47,475 nt of DNA from Mycobacteriales bacterium (GCA_035995165.1 DASYKU010000038.1:1-47475), one strand, 5' to 3'; shown: positions 7,806 to 17,887, counted from the first letter of the stretch. Translations and numbers: made by a program. The notes: generated by a model not told the origin, from the sequence alone.

Positions 7806-8651
7806 TCACGGTGCCGGGGCGGCCTCGGCGGCGGAGGCGAGGATGGCGACCACGTCGCGGGCGAAGTGCACGTCGCAGGCGGTGTCGCCGGCCTCGAGCG
7901 CCGCCAGGGCACGCACCGCGGCGTCCAGGTGGTCTCCGCCGGCCGGCACCGTGGCCCAGCCGGAGTCGCCGTAGAAGGTGACGTCCCAGGCCGTCACCGG
8001 AGACGCCAGCGAGAGCGTCATCGTGCTCACCGCACCCGAGGAGTGCACGAGCAGCACGGTCGACGTCCCGTGCGGACCGGCGGCCGCGGTGACCCGGGTG
8101 ACCGGGCCGAGCACCGGCAGCAGCAGCGACAAAGCGTGTGGGCCGACGTCCCAGAGCCCACCGTGCTCATTCCGCCACGGCGAGGACCCGAACGGACCGC
8201 CCGCCACCGACCCCAGCAACACCGCCCGCGCACCGTCCCAGCTGCCGCCGACGGCCCCGGAGAGGAAGTCGACGACCTCGGGCCGGAACCGGCTGGTGAA
8301 GAACACCACCGACTTCACGCCGCTGGCGTCGACCGCGGCGACGACGTCGTCGGCGGCCTGGACCGTGAGCGCGAGCGGCTTGTCCAGGAACAGGTGCTTG
8401 CCGGCCCGGGCCGCCCGCGCGGCCAGCGGCGCCTGCACGTCCGGCGGCAGCGCGATCGCGACGGCGTCGACCGCGTCGAGCAGCTCGTCGACGTCCTCGT
8501 ACGCCCGCGCGCCGACCGCACCGGCCAGCAACGCCGCCTTCTCCGGGTCCCGTCCCCACACGCCGGCCAGCGTGGTGTCCGGCGCCGCGGCCAGCGCCGC
8601 CGCGTGCGTCTCGCGCGCCCAGTACCCCGTGCCGAGCAGACCGAATCTCAT
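7806..8651 (-). CDS. Gfo/Idh/MocA-family oxidoreductase
   Basis: 281 residues. The N-terminal Rossmann fold starts with FGLLGTGYWA; a DKPLAL motif near residue 90 carries the family Lys; GGLWDVGPHALSLL (about 165-178) is the substrate-side segment of the C-terminal domain. Family members are NAD(P)-dependent dehydrogenases of sugars, inositols and related compounds. It is shorter than the usual 330-390 residues, so the C-terminal domain is minimal. The start is ATG 8651. It is divergent from the GNAT gene by 20 bases. A 17-codon relic of a paralogue lies at 6422-6472. Confidence 0.9.
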   Translation of the reverse strand: MRFGLLGTGYWARETHAAALAAAPDTTLAGVWGRDPEKAALLAGAVGARAYEDVDELLDAVDAVAIALPPDVQAPLAARAARAGKHLFLDKPLALTVQAADDVVAAVDASGVKSVVFFTSRFRPEVVDFLSGAVGGSWDGARAVLLGSVAGGPFGSSPWRNEHGGLWDVGPHALSLLLPVLGPVTRVTAAAGPHGTSTVLLVHSSGAVSTMTLSLASPVTAWDVTFYGDSGWATVPAGGDHLDAAVRALAALEAGDTACDVHFARDVVAILASAAEAAPAP

Positions 8652-8657
8652 AACCCC

Positions 8658-8663
8658 TACCCT
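8658..8663 (+). promoter_or_regulatory. -10 hexamer TACCCT for the GNAT gene
   Basis: TACCCT is followed by 8 bases and GTG at 8672, within the 20-base divergent gap. Confidence 0.45.
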
Positions 8664-8671
8664 GCCCTACC

Positions 8672-9172
8672 GTGGGCGAAGATCCAGTGACGGTCCGGAT
8701 CGGGGACGAGCAGGATGTCGAACGGGGGGTTCGGATCTGGGTGGCGGCCCACGAGCGACGGCGCGGCAGCAAGCCGGCCGCCGCCCATGAGGCGCGCGTC
8801 AAGGCCCGGTTCGGCCGAACCGACGCCTTCTGGGTAGTGGCGCAGCGCGGTGACTCTATGGCGGGCATGGCACTCGCGATGCCGGCGCTCGCCGACGACG
8901 GCGCCGGTCCCCCGCTGCCGGGCCGCTGCCACGTCTCGGCCGTGATGGTGAACCCGGCGTACTGGGGTCAGGGCATCGGCGGCCGGATCATCGACACGCT
9001 GCTGGAGGAGGCGACCCGGCACGGCTACCTGGCGGCTCAGCTCTGGACCCAGGTCGGCAACGACCGGGCCCTGCGCCTGTACGAGCGGCGCGGCTTCGTG
9101 CCGACCGGCCGCACCGACCTTCTCGACGACGAGCACATCCTCCAGCTGCTGCGCGAGCCCGGGCCGCGGTAG
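8672..9172 (+). CDS. GNAT-family N-acetyltransferase
   Basis: 166 residues. Seen: the core beta-strand VSAVMVNPAYWGQGIGGRII (about residues 89-108) with the QGIGG acetyl-CoA pyrophosphate loop, and NDRALRLYERRGF (about 129-141), the classic motif B. GNAT enzymes move acetyl groups from acetyl-CoA to amines; the substrate is unknown. Start GTG 8672 has TACCCT 8 bases upstream; GTG 8687 is an in-frame alternative. It ends just before a 13-bp hairpin shared with the convergent Rpf gene. Confidence 0.9.
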   Translation: MGEDPVTVRIGDEQDVERGVRIWVAAHERRRGSKPAAAHEARVKARFGRTDAFWVVAQRGDSMAGMALAMPALADDGAGPPLPGRCHVSAVMVNPAYWGQGIGGRIIDTLLEEATRHGYLAAQLWTQVGNDRALRLYERRGFVPTGRTDLLDDEHILQLLREPGPR

Positions 9173-9182
9173 CCCGGGCAGG

Positions 9183-9225
9183 CCGCGACCCCCGGGCCGC
9201 TGGGGGCTTGGTCCGGGGGTCGCGG
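9183..9225. terminator. Bidirectional terminator hairpin
   Basis: CCGCGACCCCCGG at 9183-9195 pairs perfectly with CCGGGGGTCGCGG at 9213-9225, with a 17-base loop. It separates the convergent GNAT and Rpf-LysM genes. Confidence 0.85.
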
Positions 9226-9236
9226 GTCGTGCGGAC

Positions 9237-10169
<933 letters not shown>

Positions 10170-10191
10170 TCACAAACGAAGGCGGGGCGAA

Positions 10192-10207
10192 TGTGACGAC
10201 CGTCACT
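10192..10207. promoter_or_regulatory. CRP-type binding site upstream of the riboswitch
   Basis: TGTGA-CGACCG-TCACT, containing the inverted repeat GTGACG-AC-CGTCAC, fits the TGTGA-n6-TCACA consensus except at the last base. It lies about 30 bases upstream of riboswitch helix P1. cAMP-receptor proteins are established regulators of rpfA in Mycobacterium and Streptomyces. Confidence 0.75.
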
Positions 10208-10301
10208 CATGGCTCGTCCGATATCGACCGATTAGCCGGTTTCGGCTGTCGGTTGCGTCACCCTCCGCTTACGAACACGTCCGTCCGAATCGGTTCAGAT
10301 T

Positions 10302-10751
10302 TCAGTTCGTGATCTTGCACAGGGTCTGGGCGCTACGGACAGCAACCTGGGCCTGCCGGCCGGAGAGCTCGATGGCGGTCTCGTTGGCGTCGTTGATCGA
10401 CTTCACCAGGTCCCGGCCGGCCGCGACGACCGGCTGAAGCTCGCCCCGATCGCCGACCTCGGTGGCCAGCTGGTCGACCGCCGACTTCACCTGCGGGGCG
10501 AGCGCGGCCCGCTGGTCGGCGTTGTCGGCGAGCTTGCCGGCGAGGTCGTCGAGGGTCACCAGGGTGCCGCCGCCGGCCTGGCAGGCCTGACGCAGCCCGG
10601 CGCTGAGCGAGGAAGCCGAGCTGCGGACGCCGGAGGCGATCGAGGCGGCCGAGCTGCGGGCCTCGTCGATCCCGTTGCCGACATCGGAGGCGCAGCCGCC
10701 CAGCACGAGGATCGAACCGGCGGTGGCGAGTACGGCGAGAGCAGCACGCAT
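10302..10751 (-). CDS. Small lipoprotein, function unknown
   Basis: 149 residues. The N-terminus is a lipoprotein signal: hydrophobic residues followed by VLGGC (lipobox Cys at about residue 20). The mature part is Ser/Ala-rich and helical-looking, with two further Cys residues (in RQACQAGG and near the C-terminus in TLCKITN) that could form a disulfide. I do not recognise the family. ATG 10751 is preceded by TAGGCT and exactly 6 bases, the leaderless pattern. It lies upstream of the rpf gene on the same strand, but the roughly 350-base rpf regulatory region separates them, so it is probably not in one operon with rpf. Confidence 0.8.
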   Translation of the reverse strand: MRAALAVLATAGSILVLGGCASDVGNGIDEARSSAASIASGVRSSASSLSAGLRQACQAGGGTLVTLDDLAGKLADNADQRAALAPQVKSAVDQLATEVGDRGELQPVVAAGRDLVKSINDANETAIELSGRQAQVAVRSAQTLCKITN

Positions 10752-10757
10752 CCGGTC

Positions 10758-10763
10758 AGCCTA
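10758..10763 (-). promoter_or_regulatory. -10 hexamer TAGGCT for the small lipoprotein gene (leaderless type)
   Basis: TAGGCT is followed by 6 bases and ATG at 10751; same hexamer and spacing as lipB. Confidence 0.6.
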
Positions 10764-10787
10764 GGCAGCTGGGCTAACGCCCGGCGC

Positions 10788-11924
10788 TCAGGACGGGGTC
10801 AGGTCGACCACCGGCGCGCCCATCGACTTCAGCACCGCGCTGGTCCGGGCCCGGGAGAACGGCGGGGCCAACTCGACCACGTCCTGGGGCGCCTGAACGA
10901 ACGTCGGCACGTAGCCCACCCGGCGTACGGCATAGCGGCCGTCCGGACCAGCACCGATCGTCACCTCGACGATGACGCCGTCCCGGTGCGGCGGCGTGGT
11001 CCCCTCCCCCGGCATCAGCGCCTGCTGTGCGAGCAGGTTGCCGAGCCCGAAGACGACCCAGCGTCCGTCGGCCCGGCGCTGGATCGGCTGCACGACGTGG
11101 GCGTGGTGACCGATGATCAGGTCGACGTCCGGCGACCGCATCACCTCGTCCACCACCTGCCGCTGGTACGCCGAGGGCGTCTGGTCCTTCTCCGTCCCGA
11201 AGTGCAGGCTGACCACGACGAACTGGGCGCCCGCGGCCCGGATCCGGGCAGCGTCGGCACGGATGCGGGCCGGGTCGATGAGGTTGACCGACCAGGGCGT
11301 CGGAGCCGGGATCCCGTTCAGCCCGTACGCGTAGGCCAAGTGTCCTATTCGGACTCCGCGAACCCTGTAAAGGGTCGGTCTCGCTGCCTCCGCGGCGGAT
11401 CGGGCGCTGCCGACGTGCCGGATGCCGACCTTGTCGAAGGTGTCCACAGTGGACTTGATGCCGGCCACGCCCTTGTCCGCGGTGTGGTTGGAGGCGGTCG
11501 TGCAGGCGTCGTAGCCGGCCGCCTTCTCCGCGGCCGCGAGCTGGTACGGGGCCTCGAACGTCGGGTAGCCGGACAGCGTGCTGTTGTCGGCCGAGATCGG
11601 CGTCTCCTGGTGGCAGATCGCCCAGTCGGCGGCGCTGATGATCGGGGCGACCTCCGCCAGCATCGGGGTGAAATCGTAGCCGCTGCCGCCGGCGTCGCGG
11701 GCGGCCTGGGCCCGCAGCTCATCGCTGACGAGCATGTCGCCGGAGAACGCCAGCGTCAGCGCCGGCGGCGCGGCGGGCGTCGGGCTCGGCGTGGGAGACG
11801 GCGCAGTAGGAGAGGACGACGAGGCCGCAGCGGCCGTCGGCTCCCCCAGCGTCGGCCGCTGACCGCCCGAGCATCCCGCCGCGAGCAGCATGACCGCGAT
11901 CCCGGCCCCGGCAACCCTCCGCAC
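10788..11924 (-). CDS. CapA-family lipoprotein (metallophosphatase fold)
   Basis: About 378 residues. A lipoprotein signal MRRVAGAGIAVMLLAAGC is followed by a Ser/Pro/Thr linker and the CapA domain: FSGDML, HQETPI, ASNHTADKG, SLHFGTE, GHHAHVVQPIQ and VFGLGNLL. These supply the Asp, Asn and His residues of the calcineurin-like fold. CapA of Bacillus takes part in poly-gamma-glutamate surface polymer assembly, but many actinobacterial members lack the other cap genes, and none are seen here, so the role is open. The GTG start at 11924 was chosen because it begins a compact lipoprotein signal; GTG 11942 is possible. Confidence 0.85.
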   Translation of the reverse strand: MRRVAGAGIAVMLLAAGCSGGQRPTLGEPTAAAASSSSPTAPSPTPSPTPAAPPALTLAFSGDMLVSDELRAQAARDAGGSGYDFTPMLAEVAPIISAADWAICHQETPISADNSTLSGYPTFEAPYQLAAAEKAAGYDACTTASNHTADKGVAGIKSTVDTFDKVGIRHVGSARSAAEAARPTLYRVRGVRIGHLAYAYGLNGIPAPTPWSVNLIDPARIRADAARIRAAGAQFVVVSLHFGTEKDQTPSAYQRQVVDEVMRSPDVDLIIGHHAHVVQPIQRRADGRWVVFGLGNLLAQQALMPGEGTTPPHRDGVIVEVTIGAGPDGRYAVRRVGYVPTFVQAPQDVVELAPPFSRARTSAVLKSMGAPVVDLTPS

Positions 11925-11994
11925 AGCGGCACACCCTGCCACGCCCACCACACCGACCCCGGAGCAGACACGCCGCCCACCCCCGCCGCCCCCG

Positions 11995-12042
11995 GACCCG
12001 ACCACCGCCCGACCCGACCACCGCCCGACCCGACCACCGCCG
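11995..12042. repeat. Three tandem copies of a 16-bp repeat
   Basis: GACCCGACCACCGCCC is repeated at 11995-12010, 12011-12026 and 12027-12042 (last base G in copy 3). It lies between the glnE stop and the CapA-type gene start. Confidence 0.9.
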
Positions 12043-12052
12043 GGGAGCCGGC

Positions 12053-15013
12053 TCAGTCGTAGAAGACGCGCTCGACGACGGCCCGCGCCCGGCGGGTCGC
12101 CCGCCGGTAGTCGTCCAGGAACTGCCCGGGATCGCGACCCGGCGGGTACCCCGCCACCTGCATCACCCCGTCCAGGTCCTTCCCCCGCCCCGGCAGCTGG
12201 TCCGAGGCCCGTCCCCGGACCAGCACGACCGCGTTGCGGGCCCGGGTCGCGATCCGCCACGCCGCCTCCAGCGCCGCGGTGTCGTCCGGGCTCAGCAGCG
12301 ACGCCTCCCGCGCCGCGGCCAGCGCCGGCAGCGTCCGGGTCGTCCGGAGTCCCGGTACCGACGTCCCGTGCCGCATCTGCAACAGCTGCACCGTCCACTC
12401 CACGTCGACCAGCCCGCCGCGGCCGAGCTTGGTGTGGGTGGCCGGGTCGGCGCCGCGCGGCAGCCGCTCGGCGTCCATCCGCGCCTTGAGCCGGCGGATC
12501 TCCGTGGTCGCGGCCGCGGTCAGCCCGTCGTCCGGGTACCGCAGCGGGTCGACCAGCCGGATGAACGCCTCCCCGAGCGCGGCGTCCCCGGCCAGCGGGC
12601 AGGCCCGCAGCAGCGCCTGCGCCTCCCAGGGCGAGGACCACCGCCGGTAGTAGGCCCGGTACGACGACAGCGTCCGGACCAGCGGCCCGTTGCGCCCCTC
12701 CGGCCGCAGGTCGGCGTCCACCTGCAGCGGCGGGTCCGCGGCCGGCAGCGCCAGCAGCCGGCGCAGCTCGGTGACGACCGCGTTGGCCGCGGCCCCGGCG
12801 TCCTCCTCGGCCGCCCCCGGCATCGGCTCGTGCACGAACAACACGTCGGCGTCCGAGCCGAAACCGGTCTCGGCCCCGCCGACCCGGCCCATCGCGATCA
12901 CCGCGATCCGGGTCGGCAGCACCCCGCGCGACACCGCGACCGCGCGCTGGGCCGCGCCCAGCGCCGCCTCCACCGTCGCCGCGACCACGTCCGTCAGCGC
13001 CTCCCCGACCTCGGCCACGTCGAGGAGGCCGAGCACGTCGGCGGCGGCGATCCGCAGCAGCTCCTGCCGGCGCAGCTCCCGGGCCGCCCCGACCGCGGCG
13101 GCCGCGTCCTCGTGCCGGGCGGCCGCGGACCGGAACGAGGTCCGCAGCGCGGCGGCCGGGCGGGGGGTGAGCTCGGCGTCGTCGCCGAGGATCCGCAGCG
13201 CCTCCGGTGCCCGGGCCAGCAGCTCGGCCACGTACCGGCTGGTGCCGAGCAGGTGCGCGAGCCGCTCGGTGACCTGACCCTCGTCCCGCAGGAAGCGCAG
13301 GTACCAGGGCGAGTCGCCGAGCGACTCCGACACGGTCCGGTACGCCAGCAGCCCGGCATCGGGGTCCGGCGCGTCGGCGAGCTCGTGCAGTACCACCGGC
13401 AGCAGCGTCCGCTGGATCACCGCGCGCCGGGACACCCCGGCGGTGAGCGCGGACAGGTGCCGCAGCGCGCCGTCCGGGTCGGCGAAGCCGAGCGCGGACA
13501 GCCGCAGCGCCGCCTGTTCGGGCGACAGCCGGAGCTGGTCGCTCGGCACCCGGGCCACCGCGTGCAGCAGCGGCCGGTAGAACAGCTTCTCGTGCAGTCG
13601 GCGGACCTCGCGGGCGTGCAGGGCCCACTCGGCGTCGAAGACCGCGACCGCGTCGCCGCGGACGTCGGGCCGGAAGCCCATCGCCCGGGCCACCCAGCGC
13701 CGGCCGTCGTCGTCGTCCGGGACCAGGTGGGTCCGGCGCAGCCGCTGCAGCTGCAGCCGGTGCTCGACCCCGCGCAGCAGGTGGTAGGACGCGGTCAGGG
13801 TGAGGGCGTCGTCGCGCCCGACGTACCCGCCGTCGCCGAGCGCCTTGATCGCCGCGACCGTGCCGCCGACGTGCAGCGCGTCGTCGGCCCGGCCGTGCAC
13901 CAACTGCAGCAGCTGGACCGCGAACTCGACGTCGCGCAGCCCGCCCGGGCCGAGCTTGATCTCCCGCGCGGCCAGGTCCGGCGGCAGCGTGTCCTCGACC
14001 CGGCGCCGCATCGCCTGCACGTCCGGCACGAAGTGCTCGCGCTCGGCCGCCGTCCACACCAGCGGCGCCAGGGTGTCCACATAGGACCGGCCGAGCTCCG
14101 GGTCGCCCGCGACCGGCCGGGCCTTGAGCAGCGCCTGGAACTCCCAGGTCCGGGCCCACCGGGTGTAGTACGCCTCGTGGCTGGCCAGCGTCCGGACCAG
14201 CGGGCCCATCTTCCCCTCGGGCCGCAGCGCCGCGTCGACCGGCCAGGCCACCCGCCCGCAGACCCGCATCAGCTCGGTCGCGAGCGTGGTCGCGGTCTCC
14301 AGGGCGCCCTCGGCCACGAAGATCACGTCGACGTCGGAGACGTAGTTGAGCTCCCGGCCGCCGCACTTGCCCATCCCGATGACCGACAGCCGGACGGGGT
14401 CGGCGGCCGGGCGCAGCGCGGCCAGCGCGACCGCCAGCCCGGCGGACAGGGTCCGGTCGGCCAGCTCGGCCAGCGTGCTGCCGACCTCGTCGACGCCGAC
14501 CTCGCCGGCCAGGTCCCGGGCGGCCAGCACCAGCAGGTGCCGCCGGTAGGCCACCCGCAGGTCGGTGACCACGTCGTCGCCGTTGCCCCGGGCGGGCGTG
14601 CCCGCGGTCCCGGTCGGCGGGTCGGCCGGATCGGCCCCGACCACGGCGAGCAGGTCGGGCAGCTGCGGGGTGCCGGTCAGCAGCTGCCAGTCCTGCGGGT
14701 ACGCCGCGAGGTGGTCGCCGAGCGCCGAGCTCGCCCCGAGCACGGCGACCAGCCGGCGCCGCAGCACCGCGTCCGCCCGCAGCGCCGCGAGCAGCTCGGG
14801 GTCGGCGAACCGGGAGAGCGCCAGCAGCGCGAGGTCGGGGTCGGCGGCCCGGCCCAGCGCGGAGACGATCGCGGCGGCGCCGTCGTCGATCGCGCCGGGG
14901 TCGGCCCAGAGGTCCAGCCCGTCCGGCTTCGGACCGAGCAGCAGCCCGGCCCGCCCGCCGTCGGCGAAGCCGAGCCGGGCCAGCCGCAGCCCGCGCCGGT
15001 CGGCCGTCTCCAT
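12053..15013 (-). CDS. glnE: Bifunctional glutamine synthetase adenylyltransferase/deadenylylase GlnE
   Basis: Adds AMP to, or removes it from, the tyrosine of GlnA (Y402 here) to switch the enzyme off or on. About 986 residues, normal for actinobacterial GlnE. Two nucleotidyltransferase domains are plain: the N-terminal adenylyl-removing domain with GMGKCGGRELNYVSDVDV near residue 215, and the C-terminal adenylylating domain with AMGRVGGAETGFGSDADV near residue 705, each followed by an LRPEG(K/R)xGPLVRT segment. I chose ATG 15013; a TTG 12 bases upstream is in frame but less likely. It lies upstream of the CapA-type gene on the same strand, separated by tandem repeats. Confidence 0.97.
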   Translation of the reverse strand: METADRRGLRLARLGFADGGRAGLLLGPKPDGLDLWADPGAIDDGAAAIVSALGRAADPDLALLALSRFADPELLAALRADAVLRRRLVAVLGASSALGDHLAAYPQDWQLLTGTPQLPDLLAVVGADPADPPTGTAGTPARGNGDDVVTDLRVAYRRHLLVLAARDLAGEVGVDEVGSTLAELADRTLSAGLAVALAALRPAADPVRLSVIGMGKCGGRELNYVSDVDVIFVAEGALETATTLATELMRVCGRVAWPVDAALRPEGKMGPLVRTLASHEAYYTRWARTWEFQALLKARPVAGDPELGRSYVDTLAPLVWTAAEREHFVPDVQAMRRRVEDTLPPDLAAREIKLGPGGLRDVEFAVQLLQLVHGRADDALHVGGTVAAIKALGDGGYVGRDDALTLTASYHLLRGVEHRLQLQRLRRTHLVPDDDDGRRWVARAMGFRPDVRGDAVAVFDAEWALHAREVRRLHEKLFYRPLLHAVARVPSDQLRLSPEQAALRLSALGFADPDGALRHLSALTAGVSRRAVIQRTLLPVVLHELADAPDPDAGLLAYRTVSESLGDSPWYLRFLRDEGQVTERLAHLLGTSRYVAELLARAPEALRILGDDAELTPRPAAALRTSFRSAAARHEDAAAAVGAARELRRQELLRIAAADVLGLLDVAEVGEALTDVVAATVEAALGAAQRAVAVSRGVLPTRIAVIAMGRVGGAETGFGSDADVLFVHEPMPGAAEEDAGAAANAVVTELRRLLALPAADPPLQVDADLRPEGRNGPLVRTLSSYRAYYRRWSSPWEAQALLRACPLAGDAALGEAFIRLVDPLRYPDDGLTAAATTEIRRLKARMDAERLPRGADPATHTKLGRGGLVDVEWTVQLLQMRHGTSVPGLRTTRTLPALAAAREASLLSPDDTAALEAAWRIATRARNAVVLVRGRASDQLPGRGKDLDGVMQVAGYPPGRDPGQFLDDYRRATRRARAVVERVFYD

Positions 15014-15055
15014 TGCCTTACCCAATCACGCTCACGGTTCGCCGGGCACCCTGCT

Positions 15056-15808
15056 TCAGGACCGTGCTGCCTGTGAGGTCGATTGCAGATGCGTACGGAC
15101 GACGTCGGCGAACCGCCGCGCGAACGGCTGCCAGACCTCCGCGAGGTCCGCGTGCAGCGTGTCCAGGTCCCACCGCTCCAGCAGCGCGTCGACGTCCCGG
15201 CCGGCCGCGGTGAGCCGGTCCCGGTCGGACTCGGCCCAGGACCGCACCAGCTCCGGCGTGGTCTCGATGTGGAACTGCAGCCCCCAGGCGTTCACGCCGA
15301 CCCGGAAGGCCTGGTTCGGGTAGCGCACCGAGGAAGCCAGCAGCGTCGCCCCGGCCGGCAGCGAGACGATCTCGTCGTAGTGCCACTGCAGCACGTCCGG
15401 GGTGAACGGCACCGGTCCGAACAGCGCGTCGTCGGCGGCGACGTCCCGCTTGGCCACCAGTCCCGGGCCGATCTCCGGGCCCTCCTCGCCGGGCTCGACC
15501 CGGCCGCCGAGCGCGCCCGCCAGCAGCTGGCCGCCGAGGCAGACGCCGAGCACCGGGACCTGCGCCGCGACCGCGTCCCGGAGCAGGTCGCGGAGCGCCG
15601 GCAGCCACGGTGCCCGCTCGTCGTCGTACGCGCCCATGTCGCCGCCGAGGACCAGCACGCCGGCGAACCCGCGGATCCGCGGCAGCGCGCTCCCGTCGTA
15701 CGGGGTCCGGACGTCCAGCAGCAGTCCGGCCTCGGACAGCCAGTCACCGAGCCGGGCGGCCGACTCGGTGGGGCTGTGCTCGATCACCAGGAGCGTGGGC
15801 AGTTGCAC
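15056..15808 (-). CDS. Class I glutamine amidotransferase-like protein
   Basis: 250 residues. Seen: GVLVLGGDMGAYDD (about 50-63), the nucleophile elbow GVCLGGQLLAGALGG (Cys near residue 88), LQWHYDEIVSLP, and AWGLQFHIETT with the His and Glu of the triad. This is the stand-alone GMP-synthase-glutaminase-like type, often annotated as a type 1 glutamine amidotransferase; the acceptor is unknown. GTG 15808 follows TAGCCT by 7 bases. Its position next to glnE in a glutamine-rich neighbourhood fits, but a direct link is inference. Confidence 0.9.
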   Translation of the reverse strand: MQLPTLLVIEHSPTESAARLGDWLSEAGLLLDVRTPYDGSALPRIRGFAGVLVLGGDMGAYDDERAPWLPALRDLLRDAVAAQVPVLGVCLGGQLLAGALGGRVEPGEEGPEIGPGLVAKRDVAADDALFGPVPFTPDVLQWHYDEIVSLPAGATLLASSVRYPNQAFRVGVNAWGLQFHIETTPELVRSWAESDRDRLTAAGRDVDALLERWDLDTLHADLAEVWQPFARRFADVVRTHLQSTSQAARS

Positions 15809-15815
15809 GCGCTCC

Positions 15816-15821
15816 AGGCTA
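15816..15821 (-). promoter_or_regulatory. -10 hexamer TAGCCT for the amidotransferase gene (leaderless type)
   Basis: TAGCCT is followed by 7 bases and GTG at 15808. Confidence 0.55.
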
Positions 15822-15912
15822 GGGCGTGTCTCTCCACTGCCTGGCGGCGCCGGTGGCGTCCACCGCCACGTGAGCGACACACCCCAGGAACCCGCCCGGC
15901 CCGCCGGACCGC

Positions 15913-15977
15913 GGCCGTCCCGCCCGGCCGTCCCGGCGGACGGGACGGACGGGACGGCCGGGATGGCCGGGACGGCC
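15913..15977 (-). terminator. Nested GC hairpins after the amidase gene
   Basis: GGCCGTCCCG occurs at 15913-15922 and 15926-15935; its complement CGGGACGGCC occurs at 15950-15959 and 15968-15977. Nested or alternative hairpins can form just after the amidase stop. The segment is also a low-complexity CGGGA/CGGAC repeat. Confidence 0.55.
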
Positions 15978-15994
15978 GGACGGGATGCGAGTAC

Positions 15995-17641
15995 CTAGCC
16001 GCCGATGGTGGGGATGAACTTCGGCGGCTGCCGGACCTGGGTGCCCTTCTCGAACGCGTACGCCAGCTTGATCAGGTTCGCCTCGCCGAAGCGCGGGCCG
16101 ATGAACGAGACCCCGACCGGCAGCGGACCGGAGAACCCGCCCGGCACCGTGATGCTCGGGTAGCCCGACACCGCCGCCGGCGACGAGGAGCCGACCGAGA
16201 ACGCGTCACCCTGGCCGAGCGTGGTGACCCAGGCCGGGCTGTTGGTCGCGGCGATGATCGCGTCCAGGTGCTGCCCGCCGAGCGTCGTGTCGATCGCCTG
16301 CCGCTGCAGGCCGGTCAGCCGGGCCCGGTTCGCCTTGTACGCCGGGTCGGTCTCGTCGCCGCTGGTCGCCTGCGACTCGATGAAGATCTCCTGCCCGAAG
16401 AACTGCAGCTCCTCGGCCGCGTGCGCCTTGTTGAACGCGATCAGGCCGGCCAGCGTCTTGGGGTGGTTGCCCGGCCGGGCCTTCAGGTACGCGTTGATGT
16501 CGTGCTTGAACTCCAGCTCCAGCGCCGGGGTCTCCAGCGCACCGGCCTCGTCCTGGAACGGCAGCGTGACCGTGACGACGGTGCCGCCGAGCCGCTGGAT
16601 CGCGGCCTTGGCCTGGTTGAGCACGGCCAGCGTCTCCGGGCTGGCGTCGGCGCCGGTGCCGTCGATCCAGAGGCCGATCCGCTTGCCCTGGAGGCCGTTC
16701 TTGCTCAGCCCCTTGAGCAGGTCGACGTTCAGGAACGGCTTGGAGTCCCTGGTCGCCGGGTCGGTCGGGTCGACCCCGCGCAGCACCTCGAGGGTCAGCG
16801 CGGCGTCCACGACGTGCCGGGCGATCGGGCCGGCCGTGTCCTGCTGGGCCGAGAGCGGCACCACGCCGGACCGGCTGACCAGGCCGAGGGTCGGCTTGAT
16901 GCCGACGTCCCCGTTCTGGCCGGACGGGCAGACGATCGAGCCGTCGGTCTCGGTGCCGATCGCGACCACGGCCAGGTTGGCCGCGACACCCGCGCCGGAG
17001 CCGGAGGAGGAGCCGCAGGGATTGCGATCCAGCACGTACGGGTTGTTGGTCTGGCCGCCGACCCCGGACCAGCCGCTGCTCGAGTTGGTGGACCGGAAGT
17101 TGGCCCACTCCGAGAGGTTGGCCTTGCCGATGACGACCGCGCCGGCCTTGCGCAGCTGGGCGGTGAGGAAGGCGTCGGCCGGGGCGACCTTGGTCAGCAG
17201 CGCGAACGAGCCGGCCGTGGTCGGCTGCTTGTCGTGCGTCCCGACGTTGTCCTTGAGCAGGATCGGGATGCCCTCCAGGGCGGAGCGGGAGCCGTGCTGG
17301 CGGCGCTGCTTGTCGCTGGCGGCCGCGATCTTCAGCGCGTCCGGGTTCACCGCGAGGACCGCGTTGACCTTCGGGTCCAGCGCCCGGATGCGGGCCAGGT
17401 AGAACCGCGTCAGCTGGACGGCGGACAGCCGGCCGTGGTCCATGGCCTTCTGGAGGTCGGGGATGGTGGCGGACTCCAGGTCGATGCCGTTGAGCACCGG
17501 GCGGATGGCGCCGGGTCCGCTGTTGGCGCTGGCGGGCTTCGCCGGCGCGGCGTCGGCTGGGCTCACCAGCGCGACGGTAGTGGCCGCGGCGATGCCGAGC
17601 AGGGCCACGGTGCGGAACACGGACGGTCTGGGCACTCGCAC
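15995..17641 (-). CDS. Secreted amidase (amidase-signature, peptide-amidase-like)
   Basis: 548 residues from GTG 17641, with GGAGG 5 bases upstream. Seen: a Sec signal peptide ending PADAAPA (about residues 20-38), then the amidase-signature core with GIPILLKDNVGT (catalytic Lys), NPCGSSSGSGAG (first Ser) and GTETDGSIVCPSGQNG (nucleophile Ser). The DGSIVCPS variant resembles the peptide amidase subgroup, which removes C-terminal amides from peptides, rather than GatA-type enzymes. Because it is exported, it may scavenge amide nitrogen outside the cell, matching the nitrogen theme of the region; that is inference. Confidence 0.92.
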   Translation of the reverse strand: MRVPRPSVFRTVALLGIAAATTVALVSPADAAPAKPASANSGPGAIRPVLNGIDLESATIPDLQKAMDHGRLSAVQLTRFYLARIRALDPKVNAVLAVNPDALKIAAASDKQRRQHGSRSALEGIPILLKDNVGTHDKQPTTAGSFALLTKVAPADAFLTAQLRKAGAVVIGKANLSEWANFRSTNSSSGWSGVGGQTNNPYVLDRNPCGSSSGSGAGVAANLAVVAIGTETDGSIVCPSGQNGDVGIKPTLGLVSRSGVVPLSAQQDTAGPIARHVVDAALTLEVLRGVDPTDPATRDSKPFLNVDLLKGLSKNGLQGKRIGLWIDGTGADASPETLAVLNQAKAAIQRLGGTVVTVTLPFQDEAGALETPALELEFKHDINAYLKARPGNHPKTLAGLIAFNKAHAAEELQFFGQEIFIESQATSGDETDPAYKANRARLTGLQRQAIDTTLGGQHLDAIIAATNSPAWVTTLGQGDAFSVGSSSPAAVSGYPSITVPGGFSGPLPVGVSFIGPRFGEANLIKLAYAFEKGTQVRQPPKFIPTIGG

Positions 17642-17887
17642 GCTGACCTCCGGACGGGATGGCGGGGATCCGGCTACGCCGGTCGGCGCAAAGAGGTCGC
17701 ACCGCCCGGCGGTGGTCATCCTGCCCTGACGGGCCGCTTCGGCGCATCCCTCCTTGGGGCAGCAAAACCAGCCGTCGCAAAGCCGCCTCGACCAGGATCA
17801 CCCGTTCGGCGCAGGGCGTCCCGGGAGCGACGACCGAACGTGACCAGAACGCCGCCCCGGTGCGGCGGAAGAGTCATCGGGAGTGGG

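Noticed and set aside
7703-7981. A possible small gene downstream of the inverted repeats
   Set aside because: It overlaps the end of the Gfo/Idh/MocA gene and is Arg-rich with no motif.
10788-11924. Poly-gamma-glutamate capsule locus
   Set aside because: Only a CapA-like protein is present; no CapB or CapC homologue lies nearby.
12368-15076. A very long open frame on the plus strand opposite glnE
   Set aside because: Its composition is Arg/Gly/Pro-rich without family motifs, and it mirrors the codon bias of glnE; open antisense frames are expected at this GC content.
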